A DNA stretch of 64,000 nt, from the NCBI GenBank assembly GCA_045593405.1, contig JAZNWN010000004.1:26578-90577 (forward strand), given 5' to 3'. Positions 7,363 to 17,071 of this stretch are shown here, in pieces. Position numbers and translations under genes: made by a program. Origin of the DNA: UMGS1933 sp045593405. Its GTDB lineage: Bacteria > Bacillota > Clostridia > TANB77 > CAG-508. How positions within the stretch are numbered: position 1 is the first letter of the stretch; every line of letters begins with the position of its first letter. The notes under the pieces were generated by a model. The model was not told where the DNA came from. It saw only the letters and a list, made by a program, of their open reading frames with translations, and ran no database searches.

Positions 7363-8736
7363 GTGAGCCAGAAAAAAGTACAAGAACAATTAGAATTTAT
7401 AGAAAAAGTAAAAGAATTAAATAAAGGAAAAAAACTATATTACAATATATTAACAATGGGTTGTCAATTAAATGAAAATGATTCAGAAAAAATAAGTGGA
7501 ATGGCAACAAAAATGGGATATGTTTATACAGAAGATTTAGAAAAAGCAAATATATATATTATAAATACTTGTTGCGTACGCGAAAATGCAGAAGAAAAGC
7601 TTTTTGGAAAACTTGGAGAACTTAAAAAGCTAAGAGAAAAAAATAAATCTATAATAGTACTTTGTGGATGTATGATGCAAGAAAAACATATACAAGAAAA
7701 ACTAAAACAAAGTTATCCATATGTAGATATTATATTTGGAACACATACATTACATAAATTTCCAGAAGATGTTTATAAAATATTAATAGAAAGAAAAAAA
7801 GTAAAAGATGTTATAGATATAGATGGAGAAGTTTATGAAGGACTTCCAATAAAAAGAAATGATAATAAAAGAGCGTCTGTAACCATAATGTACGGATGTG
7901 ACAATTTTTGTTCATATTGTATAGTTCCCTATGTTAGAGGGAGAGAAAGAAGTAGAAAACCAGAGGATATTTTAAAAGAAATAGAACAACTAGCTAAAGA
8001 AGGTTATAAAGAGATAACATTACTTGGACAAAATGTAAATTCATATAAACCACAAGAAGATTATGGATTTGCTAATCTTTTAGAAGATGTTGAAAAAGTA
8101 GAAGGGATAGAAATAATAAAATTTATATCTCCACATCCAAAAGATTTTACAGATGATGTTATAGAAGCTATAGCAAAAAGTAAAAAAGTATCACGATTAC
8201 TACATGTGCCTTTGCAAGCTGGAAGTACAGCGGTTTTAAAGAAAATGAATAGAAAATATACTAAAGAACACTACTTAAATTTAATAGAAAAAATAAAAAA
8301 TAAAGTTCCAGATGTATTATTTTCAACAGATATAATAGTAGGATTTCCAGAAGAAACTGAAGAAGACTTTGAAGAGACTCTAGATGTTGTAAGAAAAGTA
8401 AATTTTGAGCAAATATTTATGTTTATATATTCTCGAAGGGTTGGAACAGTAGCAGATAAAATGGAAAATCAAATTCCAGAAGAAATAAAACATAAAAGAT
8501 TTAATAGATTAAAAGAACTTTTTGAAAAACAAGTAGAAGAAAACAACAAAAAATATGTGAATACAGTTCAGAAAGTTCTAGTAGAAGGATATAGTAAAAC
8601 AAACGACAAAATGCTTACAGGAAGAACAAATAGTAATAAAGTAGTAATTTTTGATGGCTCAGAGGATTTAATAGGACAAGTTATTAACCTAGCAATAGTA
8701 TCTGAACACAAGTGGTACCTAAAAGGAAAAATATAA
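7363..8736 (+). CDS. miaB: tRNA-2-methylthio-N6-dimethylallyladenosine synthase MiaB
   Basis: A 457-residue radical-SAM methylthiotransferase that adds the 2-methylthio group to i6A37 of tRNAs reading UNN codons. The N-terminal UPF0004 domain holds three cluster cysteines (MGCQLNENDSE, NTCCVREN, LCGCMMQ). The radical-SAM motif is CDNFCSYCIVPYVRGRERSR, and a TRAM domain closes the protein. GTG 7363 is preceded by GGAGGAATAATC. It is followed by mutS 37 bases downstream, as in many Clostridia. Unlike mtaB, its radical-SAM paralog at 56336, it has no recoding site. Confidence 0.95.
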   Translation: MSQKKVQEQLEFIEKVKELNKGKKLYYNILTMGCQLNENDSEKISGMATKMGYVYTEDLEKANIYIINTCCVRENAEEKLFGKLGELKKLREKNKSIIVLCGCMMQEKHIQEKLKQSYPYVDIIFGTHTLHKFPEDVYKILIERKKVKDVIDIDGEVYEGLPIKRNDNKRASVTIMYGCDNFCSYCIVPYVRGRERSRKPEDILKEIEQLAKEGYKEITLLGQNVNSYKPQEDYGFANLLEDVEKVEGIEIIKFISPHPKDFTDDVIEAIAKSKKVSRLLHVPLQAGSTAVLKKMNRKYTKEHYLNLIEKIKNKVPDVLFSTDIIVGFPEETEEDFEETLDVVRKVNFEQIFMFIYSRRVGTVADKMENQIPEEIKHKRFNRLKELFEKQVEENNKKYVNTVQKVLVEGYSKTNDKMLTGRTNSNKVVIFDGSEDLIGQVINLAIVSEHKWYLKGKI

Positions 8737-8773
8737 TTACGACAGAATAAATTGATAAAAAGGAATGATATAA

Positions 8774-11384
8774 ATGGCAGAATTTTCTCCAATGATGCAA
8801 CATTATTTAGATACAAAAGAAAAATACAAAGATTGCATATTATTTTATAGATTAGGAGACTTCTATGAAATGTTTTTTGAAGATGCAAAAACAGCTGCAA
8901 GAGAACTAGAAATAACATTAACAGGAAAAGAATGTGGACAGCCAGAACGTGCACCTATGGCGGGAGTCCCTTTTCATGCTGCAGAAAATTATATTTCAAG
9001 ACTAATTGAAAAAGGATATAAGGTAGCAATATGTGAGCAATTAGAAGATCCAAAAACTACTAAAGGAATGGTAAAAAGAGATGTTGTAAGGGTTGTAACA
9101 CCAGGCACAGTAATGGAAGCAAATTTGCTAGACGAAAAGAAAAATAACTATATAATGTCAGTTTTTAAAAAAGGAATATATTTTGGACTTGCTATATGTG
9201 ACATTACAACAGGGGATTTTTATACAAGTAAAATTATGGGAGAAAACAACTATGCAGCACTTATAGATGAAATTTCTAAATTTAATCCGGCAGAGATTAT
9301 AGTAAATAAAATGTTATTTGATTCTTCAGAAGAAATTACAGGGATAAGAAAAAGATTTGGTGCATATATAACAAATCTTGGGGAAGAAGCATTTAAAGAA
9401 GATGTAGAAATACTTTTAGAAAATTATACATTTATTGAAAATGAAAGGAAACTAGAGAATCTTGAGAATTATTTATTAGAAGTATCAAGTATAAATGCTC
9501 TTTTAGATTATTTAAATCAAACACAAAAAATGAAATTGGAGCATATAAACTCAATTCATGTATATAGCACAAACAGATATATGGCATTAGATATAACAGC
9601 AAGAAGAAATTTAGAACTTACAGAAAGAATGCATGATAAATCTAAAAAGGGAACTCTTCTTTGGGTACTAGATAAAACACTAACATCAATGGGAGGAAGA
9701 CTTTTAAGAAGATGGATAAATGAGCCATTAGTAAATGTAAGTGAAATAAACAATAGATTAGAAACAGTTGAAGAATTAAAAGATAACATAATTTTAAGAG
9801 GGGAGATTTCAAATAATTTAAAATATGTATATGATATAGAAAGACTTGTTCGGAAAAATTGCATATGGTAACTGTAATGCAAGAGACTTAATATCATTAA
9901 AAAATTCTTTAAAACAGCTACCTGAAATAAAACATATGCTAAAAAATACTAGTTCAAATATGCTTAAAAACATATATTCTGACTTAGACTTATGTGAAGA
10001 TTTATTTGAATTAATAGAAAAAGCAATAGTTGAAGAACCACCAATTACTATAACAGAAGGTGGAATAATAAAAAAAGGTTATAATGAAGAAGTAGACGAA
10101 TTAAAGAAAGCAACAACAGAAGGAAAGAACTGGTTATTAGAATTAGAAGCAAGAGAAAAAGAAGAAACCGGCATAAAAAACTTGAAAGTAGGATTTAATA
10201 AGGTTTTTGGTTATTTCTTTGAGGTGACAAAATCATATTTAAGTTTAGTACCAGACAGATTTATTAGAAAACAAACATTAACAAATGCAGAAAGATACAT
10301 AACAGAAGAATTAACAGAACTTGAAACTAAAATATTAGGTTCAGAAGATAGAATAGTAACATTAGAATATGATTTATTTGTAGAAATAAGAAAGATTTTA
10401 GCAGCAAATATTGCAAGACTACAAAAAACAGCAAATATAATAGCAATTTTAGATACATTAATTGCATTTGCAACTGTTGCAGAGGATATGAACTATGTAA
10501 AACCAAGTGTTGATGATAGTGGTATTTTAGACATAAAAGGCGGACGTCATCCAGTAATAGAAAAAATGATAGACATAGGAAGCTTTGTAGATAATGACAC
10601 ATATTTGGATAAATCAGAAGATAGATTAGCAATAATTACAGGACCTAATATGGCAGGAAAATCTACATATATGAGACAAGTAGCATTAATTACATTAATG
10701 GCTCAAATAGGCTCATTTATTCCTGCGTCATCTGCAAGAATTGGTGTTGTAGACAAAATATTTACAAGAGTTGGAGCATCAGATGATTTGAGTATGGGAC
10801 AAAGTACATTTATGGTAGAGATGATGGAGGTCGCAACAATACTTCGAGAAGCAACTCCAAATAGTTTAGTAATACTAGATGAAATAGGAAGAGGCACATC
10901 AACATATGATGGTTTGTCAATTGCATGGGCAGTTGTAGAACATGTAGCAAATAAAGAAAAGTGTGGGGCAAAAACATTATTTGCAACACACTACCATGAA
11001 CTTACAGAATTAGAAGATAAAATTAAAGGTGTTAAAAATTATTCTATAGCAGTAAGAGAAAAAGGTGAAGATGTAATTTTCTTAAGAAAAATAGTTCCAG
11101 GAGGAACAGACGAGAGCTATGGAATACATGTTGCAAAACTTGCAGGTGTACCACAAACTGTCGTAAAAAGGTCTAATGAAATTCTGAAATCCTTAGAAAG
11201 AAAAAGTATGCTAGGAAATAAAAATATAGAAAAAGAAAATAAGAAAGTAATGGCTGGGCAATTAGATTTATATAATTATAAATTAGCAGAAATAGCACAT
11301 GAATTAGATAAAGTAAATTTAAACGAACTAACGCCAATAGATGCTTTAAATATACTATCAAAAATGAAAGATAAAATGAGATAG
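8774..11384 (+). CDS. mutS: DNA mismatch repair protein MutS, one +1 recoding site
   Basis: Read through one shift it is 869 residues, full MutS length. Domain I has the mismatch-binding GDFYEMFFEDA motif (Phe-x-Glu). Connector and lever domains follow, then the ATPase with Walker A GPNMAGKSTYMRQ, Walker B LVILDEIGRGTSTYDGLS and ATHYHEL. The break at 9851 (GTT CGG A) lies in the core domain; skipping C restores DIERLVGKIAYGNCNARDL, a conserved segment. In zero frame TAA appears six codons later. Two separate genes would split a folded core domain, so recoding or a data error is more likely than a gene split. Confidence 0.92.
9851..9853 (+). other. +1 recoding site of mutS (GTT CGG A)
   Basis: Skipping C gives Gly and restores RLVGKIAYGNCNARDL. 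The glycine is conserved in Gram-positive MutS proteins. Confidence 0.92.
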
Positions 11385-11509
11385 AAAAATTTTCTATTGA
11401 TATAAATTAGTTTTCATGATATATTTATTTTATAAGATGTTGAGACGATTAACAGTTATTCACCAAATTCAAAAATTGACTAAAAAATATAGAATTAGGG
11501 GGAAATCAA

Positions 11510-12190
11510 ATGAAAAAAACAATTGGACTAATAATTATATTATTATTAACACTAATAACACTTACAGGATGTGCTGAGATTAATTATGAAGTTGAAGTTA
11601 ATAAAGATGGCTCAGGAGAGATTTCGTATATATATGGTATTTCAAAAGAAATACTAAAACAATTAAATGTTTCTGCAGAAGACATGGTAGCTTCAATGAA
11701 GGAGCAAGCTGAAGAAAGCGAGTACCAAGTAGAAGCTTATGAAGATGAGGATATATCAGGATTTAAAGCATATAAACATATAGAAGATTTAACTAAAGAT
11801 TTTTCTTTGCAAGAAGCTTTTGGAGAAGAATATGTTAAAGATAGTGAGAATAATGGAATAAAAATTGAAAAAGGTTTATTTGTTACAAAATATTCACAAA
11901 ATGCTGAAATAGATCTAACTAATTTAAATGAAGAAGAGCAAAATGTAACAATGACTTATCAAATTGGATTACCAGCTAAAGCAAAAATAAATAATGCTAC
12001 AGAAACTCTTGATAAAGGAAAAACATTAAAATGGAATTTGACAGGTGGAGAAATAAATAAAATAGAATTTGTAGCACAGGAAATAAATATTTTATTATTA
12101 ATAATTATAGTAATATTGGTAATAGTAGTAGTTGCTATAGTAATATTTATAATTTTAAGAAAAAAACATGCAACAAAAAAAGAAAATTAA
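11510..12190 (+). CDS. LppM-like lipoprotein with C-terminal membrane helix
   Basis: A 226-residue exported protein. Residues 1-20 form a lipoprotein signal with lipobox LTGC; the mature part starts with DUF3153/LppM-like sequence (INYEVEVNKDGSGEISY). A second hydrophobic helix at ~194-218 is followed by a basic tail (RKKHATKKEN), so the protein would be anchored at both ends. GGGGG precedes the ATG. Function of the family is unclear. It stands alone upstream of the 6S-like RNA. Confidence 0.7.
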   Translation: MKKTIGLIIILLLTLITLTGCAEINYEVEVNKDGSGEISYIYGISKEILKQLNVSAEDMVASMKEQAEESEYQVEAYEDEDISGFKAYKHIEDLTKDFSLQEAFGEEYVKDSENNGIKIEKGLFVTKYSQNAEIDLTNLNEEEQNVTMTYQIGLPAKAKINNATETLDKGKTLKWNLTGGEINKIEFVAQEINILLLIIIVILVIVVVAIVIFIILRKKHATKKEN

Positions 12191-12203
12191 CATATAATAA
12201 TAA

Positions 12204-12393
12204 TATCCCTGTGTGGTGCGATAAGATAGGTATTTTAGAACCAACAAAATAAGGAAAGGGAGCCCGGACTCTGAATATGGCGTGCAAGCTTATACTATAT
12301 AATAAGAAGCCCAGGAGTATTTAGGAGGGCACCCACCTGCAAGGAGCAGGTCCTTAAAATCCCTATCAGAAACGGCTAACACGGGGTTTTTTA
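12204..12393 (+). ncRNA. ssrS: Probable 6S RNA
   Basis: A GC-rich, non-coding, 190-base block. The ends pair (CCCTGTGT at 12206 with ACACGGGG near 12380, allowing one wobble). Inside are AGAACCAACAAAATAAGG, GGGAGCCCGGACT paired with AGCCCAGGAG, and a hairpin ACCTGC/GCAGGT before CCTTAAAATCCC. The closing stem, open central region and AACCAACAA box resemble Firmicutes 6S RNA, the RNA polymerase-binding regulator. A terminator follows. Identification is from recall of the family pattern, without a covariance search. Confidence 0.6.
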
Positions 12394-12421
12394 GTTTAAA
12401 CATTGAGTTTAAACTTTTTTT
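12393..12421 (+). terminator. Terminator of the 6S-like RNA
   Basis: Perfect GTTTAAAC / GTTTAAAC stem with ATTGA loop followed by seven T. Confidence 0.85.
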
Positions 12422-12447
12422 ATGCTAAAATTTAAAAGGTGATTATT

Positions 12448-13284
12448 TTGAATATACAAGAAATACAAAAATACTCAATAAATAAATTGAAGCAAAATAA
12501 TGTAAATGAATATAATTTAAAAACTAAACTTATAATATCTAAAGTAATAAAAAAACCAAAAGAATATTTAATAATTCAAGAAAAAGAGGAATTAGAAGAA
12601 GCAAAAATTTTGGAAATAAAAAATAATATAAATAAGATTATAGAAGGTTATCCTATTCAATATATAACTAAGAACCAGGAGTTTATGGGATTGGATTTTT
12701 TTGTAAATGAAAATGTTCTTATTCCACAACCAGATACAGAAATATTAGTAGAAGAAGTTATAAATATTTCTAAAAATTTACAACAACCTAAAATTTTAGA
12801 TTTGTGCACTGGAAGTGGAGCGATAGCAGTTGCATTAAAAAGATATATAGAAACTGCAAATATAACTGCATCAGATATTAGTAAAGAAGCGCTAGAAGTT
12901 GCTAGAATAAATGCAAAGAACCATAAGACTGAAATAGAATTTATAGAAGCAAATTTATTTAATAATATAAATCAAGAGTTCGATATAGTAGTTTCTAATC
13001 CACCATATATAAAGACAGATATAATAAAAGATTTGAGTTTTGAAGTTCAAAATGAGCCACATTTAGCATTGGATGGTGGACAAGATGGCTTGGATTTTTA
13101 TAGAAGTATAATAAATAATGCATGTAAATTTATAAAAGTTGAAGGATATTTAGCCCTGGAAATAGGATATGACCAAAAAGAAGAGGTAATAGAGCTTATT
13201 GAAAATAGTAATCAATATAAAGAAATATATTCAAAAAAGGATTTAGCCGGAAATGATAGAGTAATAATATGTAAAAGGAGATAA
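12448..13284 (+). CDS. prmC: Release factor glutamine methyltransferase PrmC
   Basis: A 278-residue SAM-dependent enzyme that methylates the GGQ glutamine of peptide chain release factors. The N-terminal helical domain is followed by a Rossmann domain with ILDLCTGSGAIAVAL (SAM binding) and the catalytic NPPY motif (VVSNPPYIKTD). TTG 12448 is chosen because AAAAGGTG lies seven bases before it and the family N-terminus (NIQEIQKYSINKLK) starts there; GTG 12439 sits inside that site. Three bases separate it from the whiA-like gene. Confidence 0.92.
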   Translation: MNIQEIQKYSINKLKQNNVNEYNLKTKLIISKVIKKPKEYLIIQEKEELEEAKILEIKNNINKIIEGYPIQYITKNQEFMGLDFFVNENVLIPQPDTEILVEEVINISKNLQQPKILDLCTGSGAIAVALKRYIETANITASDISKEALEVARINAKNHKTEIEFIEANLFNNINQEFDIVVSNPPYIKTDIIKDLSFEVQNEPHLALDGGQDGLDFYRSIINNACKFIKVEGYLALEIGYDQKEEVIELIENSNQYKEIYSKKDLAGNDRVIICKRR

Positions 13285-13287
13285 AAA

Positions 13288-13926
13288 ATGTCTTTTTCAT
13301 CAGATTTAAAAAATGAATTATTAGAATTAAAAATGTGGGATAATAATAGTTCTTTAAAACAGGATGAACAATTAGCTAGACTTTGCATTAGAGAAGCATT
13401 TATAAAATCTGGCTTTTTGAATTCACCAAATAAAGAATATCATTTAGAAATATTATTTAAAACAAGAAAAAAAGCAGAAGGATTAAAACAATTATTAGAA
13501 CAATGTGGTATAGAAAACGTAGGAATAACTAAGAAGGGAAATGGAACTATTATATATATAAAAGATGGAGAGAATATATCTGCATTTTTGGCACTAATCG
13601 GAGCAAATAATGCAGTGTTAAGGTTCGAAGAAACTAGAGTAATAAAAGAAACAAGAAATAATATTAATAGAATAGTAAACTGTGAAACAGCCAATCTAAA
13701 CAAAACAATAGATGCATCTATTGAGCAAATAAAAAACATAAAACTTTTAAAACAAAAACATAGATTTCACACTTTGCCAAAAAACTTACAAGAAATAGCA
13801 GAACTAAGAATAAAAAATCCAGATGCTTCATATGAAGAACTTGGAAAAATGCTTACAAAGCCAATAGGAAAATCAGGAGTAAGCCATAGGCTAAACAAAA
13901 TAAACCAAATAGCAAAAGAGATTTGA
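13288..13926 (+). CDS. whiA: WhiA-like protein lacking the first LAGLIDADG half
   Basis: The 212 residues begin with the family start MSFSSDLKNEL and end with the WhiA helix-turn-helix (LPKNLQEIAELRIKNPDASYEELGKML, then GKSGVSHRLNKI). The region RFEETRVIKETRNNINRIVNCETANLNKT is the conserved linker. Typical WhiA is about 310 residues; here roughly 100 residues after the N-terminal strand, the first half of the LAGLIDADG-like domain, are absent. No frameshift explains this. WhiA is a sporulation and cell-division regulator in Gram-positives. Co-transcribed with prmC. Confidence 0.82.
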   Translation: MSFSSDLKNELLELKMWDNNSSLKQDEQLARLCIREAFIKSGFLNSPNKEYHLEILFKTRKKAEGLKQLLEQCGIENVGITKKGNGTIIYIKDGENISAFLALIGANNAVLRFEETRVIKETRNNINRIVNCETANLNKTIDASIEQIKNIKLLKQKHRFHTLPKNLQEIAELRIKNPDASYEELGKMLTKPIGKSGVSHRLNKINQIAKEI

Positions 13927-13962
13927 ATATAAAAAACAGAAATATATATTTATTAAACAAAC

Positions 13963-14018
13963 TGTAGGGGCAGGGTTCCACCCCTGCCCACGGGCGGACG
14001 TGGAAGTCCGCCCCTACA
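13963..14018. repeat. GTAGGGGC palindromic repeat, copy 1
   Basis: Two hairpins, CAGGGGTGGAACCCTGC-like and GGGCGGAC...GTCCGCCC, bounded by TGTAGGGG and CCCCTACA. Nearly identical to the copy at 22613. Confidence 0.85.
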
Positions 14019-14044
14019 ATTATAAAAAAGAGAGGACTATCTTT

Positions 14045-15200
14045 ATGAAAGAATTAGGAATATACGTGCACATTCCATTTTGCAAACAAAAATGTATTTA
14101 TTGTGACTTTATATCATATTCAAATAAAAACGATTTGATAGAACAATATATTAAAGCATTAAAACAAGAAATAAAGAATAATGCACAGAATGTAAGTGAA
14201 TATGAAATTACTACTATTTATATTGGTGGAGGGACTCCATCATATATAGAAAGTAAACAAATAGCAGGAATTTTAGAGACTATAACACAAAGCTATAATG
14301 TAAAAAAAACAGCAGAAATCACAATAGAAGTAAATCCTGGAACTGCTACAAAAGAAAAATTTCAAGATTATGTAGAAACTGGAATAAATAGAATAAGCAT
14401 AGGCTTGCAATCTTGTAATGATGATTTATTAAAAATGATTGGAAGAATACACACTTATGAGGATTTTTTAAATACATATAATTTGGCACAAGAAGTAGGA
14501 TTAAAAAACATAAATGTAGATTTAATGATAGGACTCCCAAATCAAACTCTAGAAGATGTAAAGGATTCTTTAGAAAGAATAATTAAATTAAGTCCTGAGC
14601 ATATATCTGTATATTCATTAATAGTAGAAGAAGGAACACCTATAGAGAAAAAAATAAGAAAAGGAGAACTTAAATTACCAAATGAAGAATTAGAAAGAGA
14701 ACAATATTGGGAAGTCAAAAGAAAATTAGAAAAAGCTCGGTTATAAGCATTATGAAATATCAAACTTTGCAAAAGATAAATATGAATCTAAACATAATGT
14801 AAACTGCTGGAAACAAAAAGAATATTTGGGATTTGGAGTGGCAGCACACTCATACTTAAATAATATTAGGTATTCTAATGTAGATAATATAGAGAAATAC
14901 TTAAAAATAGAAGAGGGAAGTGTGAAGTGTGAGGTGGGAAAAAAATCTTCACATATAATACATGAAATTCAAACAGAAGAGAGTAAAATGAAAGAATATA
15001 TGATTTTGGGATTAAGGAAATTAGAAGGAATAAAAATATCAAATTTTAAAAATAAATTTGGAATTAATCCAATAATGGAATTTAAAGATGAACTAAACAA
15101 ACTAGTGCAAGAGAAATTAATAGAAATAGATTTAAATGAGATAAAGCTAACTCGAAAAGGAATTGATTTAGCAAATTTAGTGTGGAAAGAATTTGTGTAA
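14045..15200 (+). CDS. hemW: Coproporphyrinogen III oxidase-like radical SAM protein HemW, one +1 recoding site
   Basis: With one shift, 384 residues of the HemW family, a radical-SAM heme-binding protein implicated in heme delivery. The cluster motif CKQKCIYCDF is near the N-terminus, followed by TIYIGGGTPSYI and EITIEVNPGT. The shift at 14738 (GCT CGG T) restores KAGYKHYEISNFAKDKYESK and the C-terminal HemN domain (EYLGFGVAAHSYLN, conserved). Zero frame ends at TAA two codons later. ATG 14045 follows AGAGAGGACTATCTTT. A palindromic repeat lies directly upstream. Confidence 0.9.
14738..14740 (+). other. +1 recoding site of hemW (GCT CGG T)
   Basis: Skipping C reads GGT (Gly) and restores AGYKHYEISNFA, a core HemW motif. 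Confidence 0.92.
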
Positions 15201-15214
15201 ATATATTATTGCAA

Positions 15215-15352
15215 AACTTCTTACGAAGGCTAGACAAGAAACCTCCTTTAATAAGGGAGGTGGCAGCCGAAGGCTGACGGAGGGTTCTTAAGAAGTGTAA
15301 AAAAGAACCCCCAGTCACTTGGCGGTGACAGCCCCCTTGTTAAAGGGGCTTT
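15215..15352. repeat. Compound palindromic repeat (GGAGGTGGCAGCCGAAGG type)
   Basis: Contains CTCCTTTAATAAGGGAG, GCAGCCGAAGGCTG, an AACCCTCCGT-complementary stretch and CCCCCTTGTTAAAGGGGC ending in a T-run. The parts form successive hairpins; the last (CCCCTT...AAGGGG plus TTTTTT) could terminate hemW transcription. Confidence 0.7.
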
Positions 15353-15417
15353 TTTGTGTTCTCTTCGTAATTTTTTATGATAAAATTATTAATATAAAAT
15401 AATAATTTAGAAAATTT

Positions 15418-15444
15418 TTAGCAAACTGTATTGACATTTGCTAA
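15418..15444 (+). promoter_or_regulatory. CIRCE-like operator 1
   Basis: TTAGCAAAC, nine bases, ATTTGCTAA. This keeps the 9-9-9 layout and the outer TTAGCA/TGCTAA of the HrcA operator CIRCE (TTAGCACTC-N9-GAGTGCTAA), with changed inner bases; in its own right it is an 11-base perfect inverted repeat (TTTTTAGCAAA / TTTGCTAAAAA). It overlaps the -35 box. Confidence 0.65.
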
Positions 15445-15459
15445 AAATGGGTATAATAT
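15431..15459 (+). promoter_or_regulatory. Promoter of the hrcA-grpE-dnaK operon
   Basis: TTGACA at 15431-15436 and TATAATAT at 15452-15459; taking TAATAT as the -10 gives a 17-base spacer. It lies between and within the two CIRCE-like operators. Confidence 0.7.
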
Positions 15460-15460
15460 A

Positions 15461-15487
15461 TTGGCAGTCGTGAAAAATAATTGCTAA
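15461..15487 (+). promoter_or_regulatory. CIRCE-like operator 2
   Basis: TTGGCAGTC, nine bases, AATTGCTAA: again the exact 9-9-9 spacing, with seven of nine CIRCE consensus bases in each arm. It covers the likely transcription start. Confidence 0.6.
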
Positions 15488-15503
15488 AATGGAGGTGGGA
15501 ATT

Positions 15504-16521
15504 TTGCTAACTGATAGAAAAAAGAGGGTCTTGAAAGCAATAATAGAAGAATATATAAATACTGCAGAACCAGTAAGTTCAGGTGCTATAGTAGAACATT
15601 ATATTCCAGATTGTAGTAGTGCAACAATCAGAAATGAAATGGTAGAATTAGAACAATTAGGATATATAGAAAAACCCCATACATCAGCTCGGTAGAATTC
15701 CATCGGTTAAAGGGTATAGATTTTATGTAGATGAATTATTAAATGATGAAAATATAAGTTTAGAGGAAATTCAATATATAAAAGAACAGCTAGAAACTAA
15801 AGTAAATGAAATTGAAGATTTAACAAAAATAACAACAAATACATTATCAGAAATTACACATTATACTACAGTTGCAATTGGACCAAATTCAAACAATAAT
15901 CTAATAACAGATGTAAGATTTATACTTCTAGGAAGTAGACTTCTAATGGTAGTAATTTTAACAGATAATGGACAAATTAAAGAAACCGTTATTAAATATA
16001 ATGAGGACATTACTCAAAATCAAGTTGAAGGCTTGAATAATATTTTTAATAATAGATTAAGAGGAAAACCTTTAGAAAAAATAGACAAGCCAATGGAAGA
16101 GTATATTTTATCAGCAATGAATAATCAGGTTAATGTTATAAAACCAATTATTTCTCAAATGAATAGAGTAATAGAAGAAAGAAATGATATATATTTAGAA
16201 GGTGCAAATAAGGTATTTGATTTTCCAGAATTTAAAAAGGTAGAAACAGCAAGGAATTTCTTAAGTATATTAGATACTAAAGAACAAATGCTAGAGCTTT
16301 TAAATTCGGGATTGGTTGAAGACATAAATGTATATATTGGTGACGAAAATGAAAGAGAAGAGTTAAAAGATTTAAGTATAATAACATTTAAACATACAGC
16401 ATTTGGTAGAGACTTAGGAACAATAGGAATAATTGGACCTAAAAGAATGAATTATTCAAAAGTTATTTCAATTATGAAATATATAAATAAAAAATTAAAT
16501 GAAAATAATGAGGATAAATAG
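15504..16521 (+). CDS. hrcA: Heat-shock repressor HrcA, one +1 recoding site
   Basis: Read through one shift this is 338 residues. The N-terminal winged helix (LTDRKKRVLKAIIEEYINTAEPVSSG, ATIRNEMVELEQLGYIEKPHTSAGRIPS) binds CIRCE; the C-terminal domain ends in GTIGIIGPKRMNYSKVISIM. The break at 15690 (GCT CGG T) falls in HTSAGRIPSVKGYRFYVDEL, the most conserved HrcA motif. TTG 15504 follows GGAGGTGGG and fits the family N-terminus. First gene of the heat-shock operon, probably autoregulated through the two operators upstream. Confidence 0.93.
15690..15692 (+). other. +1 recoding site of hrcA (GCT CGG T)
   Basis: Skipping C reads GGT as the invariant Gly of HTSAGRIPS. The zero frame meets TAG at the next codon. 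Confidence 0.93.
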
Positions 16522-16531
16522 GGAGGAAAAA

Positions 16532-17020
16532 ATGTCAGAAGAAAACAAAGAAGAATTAAAACAAGAAGATACTAATGTAGAAAGTGAGCTAGCCAAAACA
16601 AAGCAAGAACTTGAAGAAACAACAGACAGATATAAAAGAATAATGGCAGAATTTGAAAACTTCAAAAAAAGAAGTTCAAAAGAAAGAGAAGGACTATATA
16701 ATTCTTTAGTATCTGATATAATAACATCATTTTTACCAGTACAAGATAATTTAGAAAAAGCAATTCAAGCAAAAACAGAAGATGAAAGCTTTAAACAAGG
16801 AATAGAACTTGTAACAAAACAAATAAGTGATATTTTCAAAAAGTTTGGAGTAGAAGAAATAGAAACATGTGGAAAACCATTTGATCCAGAAGTACATGAA
16901 GCAGTAAGTATGGTACAAGATGATACTTTAGGAGAAAAAATAGTAAAAGAAGAATTTAGAAAAGGTTACAAAATTGGCAATAAGGTAATTAGACATGCAA
17001 TGGTTGTTGTGGCAAATTAG
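16532..17020 (+). CDS. grpE: Nucleotide exchange factor GrpE
   Basis: 162 residues. An acidic, disordered N-terminus is followed by a long coiled coil (ELEETTDRYKRIMAEFENFKKR) and the beta domain (VEEIETCGKPFDPEVHEAV, GYKIGNKVIRHAMVVV). It promotes ADP release from DnaK. ATG 16532 has GGGAGGAAAAA before it. It overlaps no neighbour and starts 10 bases after hrcA. The usual partner dnaK is displaced downstream by an inserted S23-like gene. Confidence 0.95.
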   Translation: MSEENKEELKQEDTNVESELAKTKQELEETTDRYKRIMAEFENFKKRSSKEREGLYNSLVSDIITSFLPVQDNLEKAIQAKTEDESFKQGIELVTKQISDIFKKFGVEEIETCGKPFDPEVHEAVSMVQDDTLGEKIVKEEFRKGYKIGNKVIRHAMVVVAN

Positions 17021-17060
17021 ATTTGTATTTGGTGTTTTGTATTTAGTATTTAGTATTTTG
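17021..17060. repeat. Left inverted copy of a dispersed C/A-rich repeat
   Basis: TTTGTATTTGGTGTTTTG and following T/G-rich bases are the reverse complement of the CAAAATACCAAACAC-type repeat found at 17435, 33465-33515, 53474-53498 and 63359. Together with 17435-17461 it brackets the four-helix-bundle gene in inverted orientation. Confidence 0.6.
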
Positions 17061-17071
17061 AAAGGAAATTA

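Noticed and set aside
8774..11384. mutS, xseA and hrcA as pairs of separate genes
   Set aside because: The breaks fall inside folded domains and conserved motifs, and the downstream parts lack plausible starts and ribosome-binding sites.
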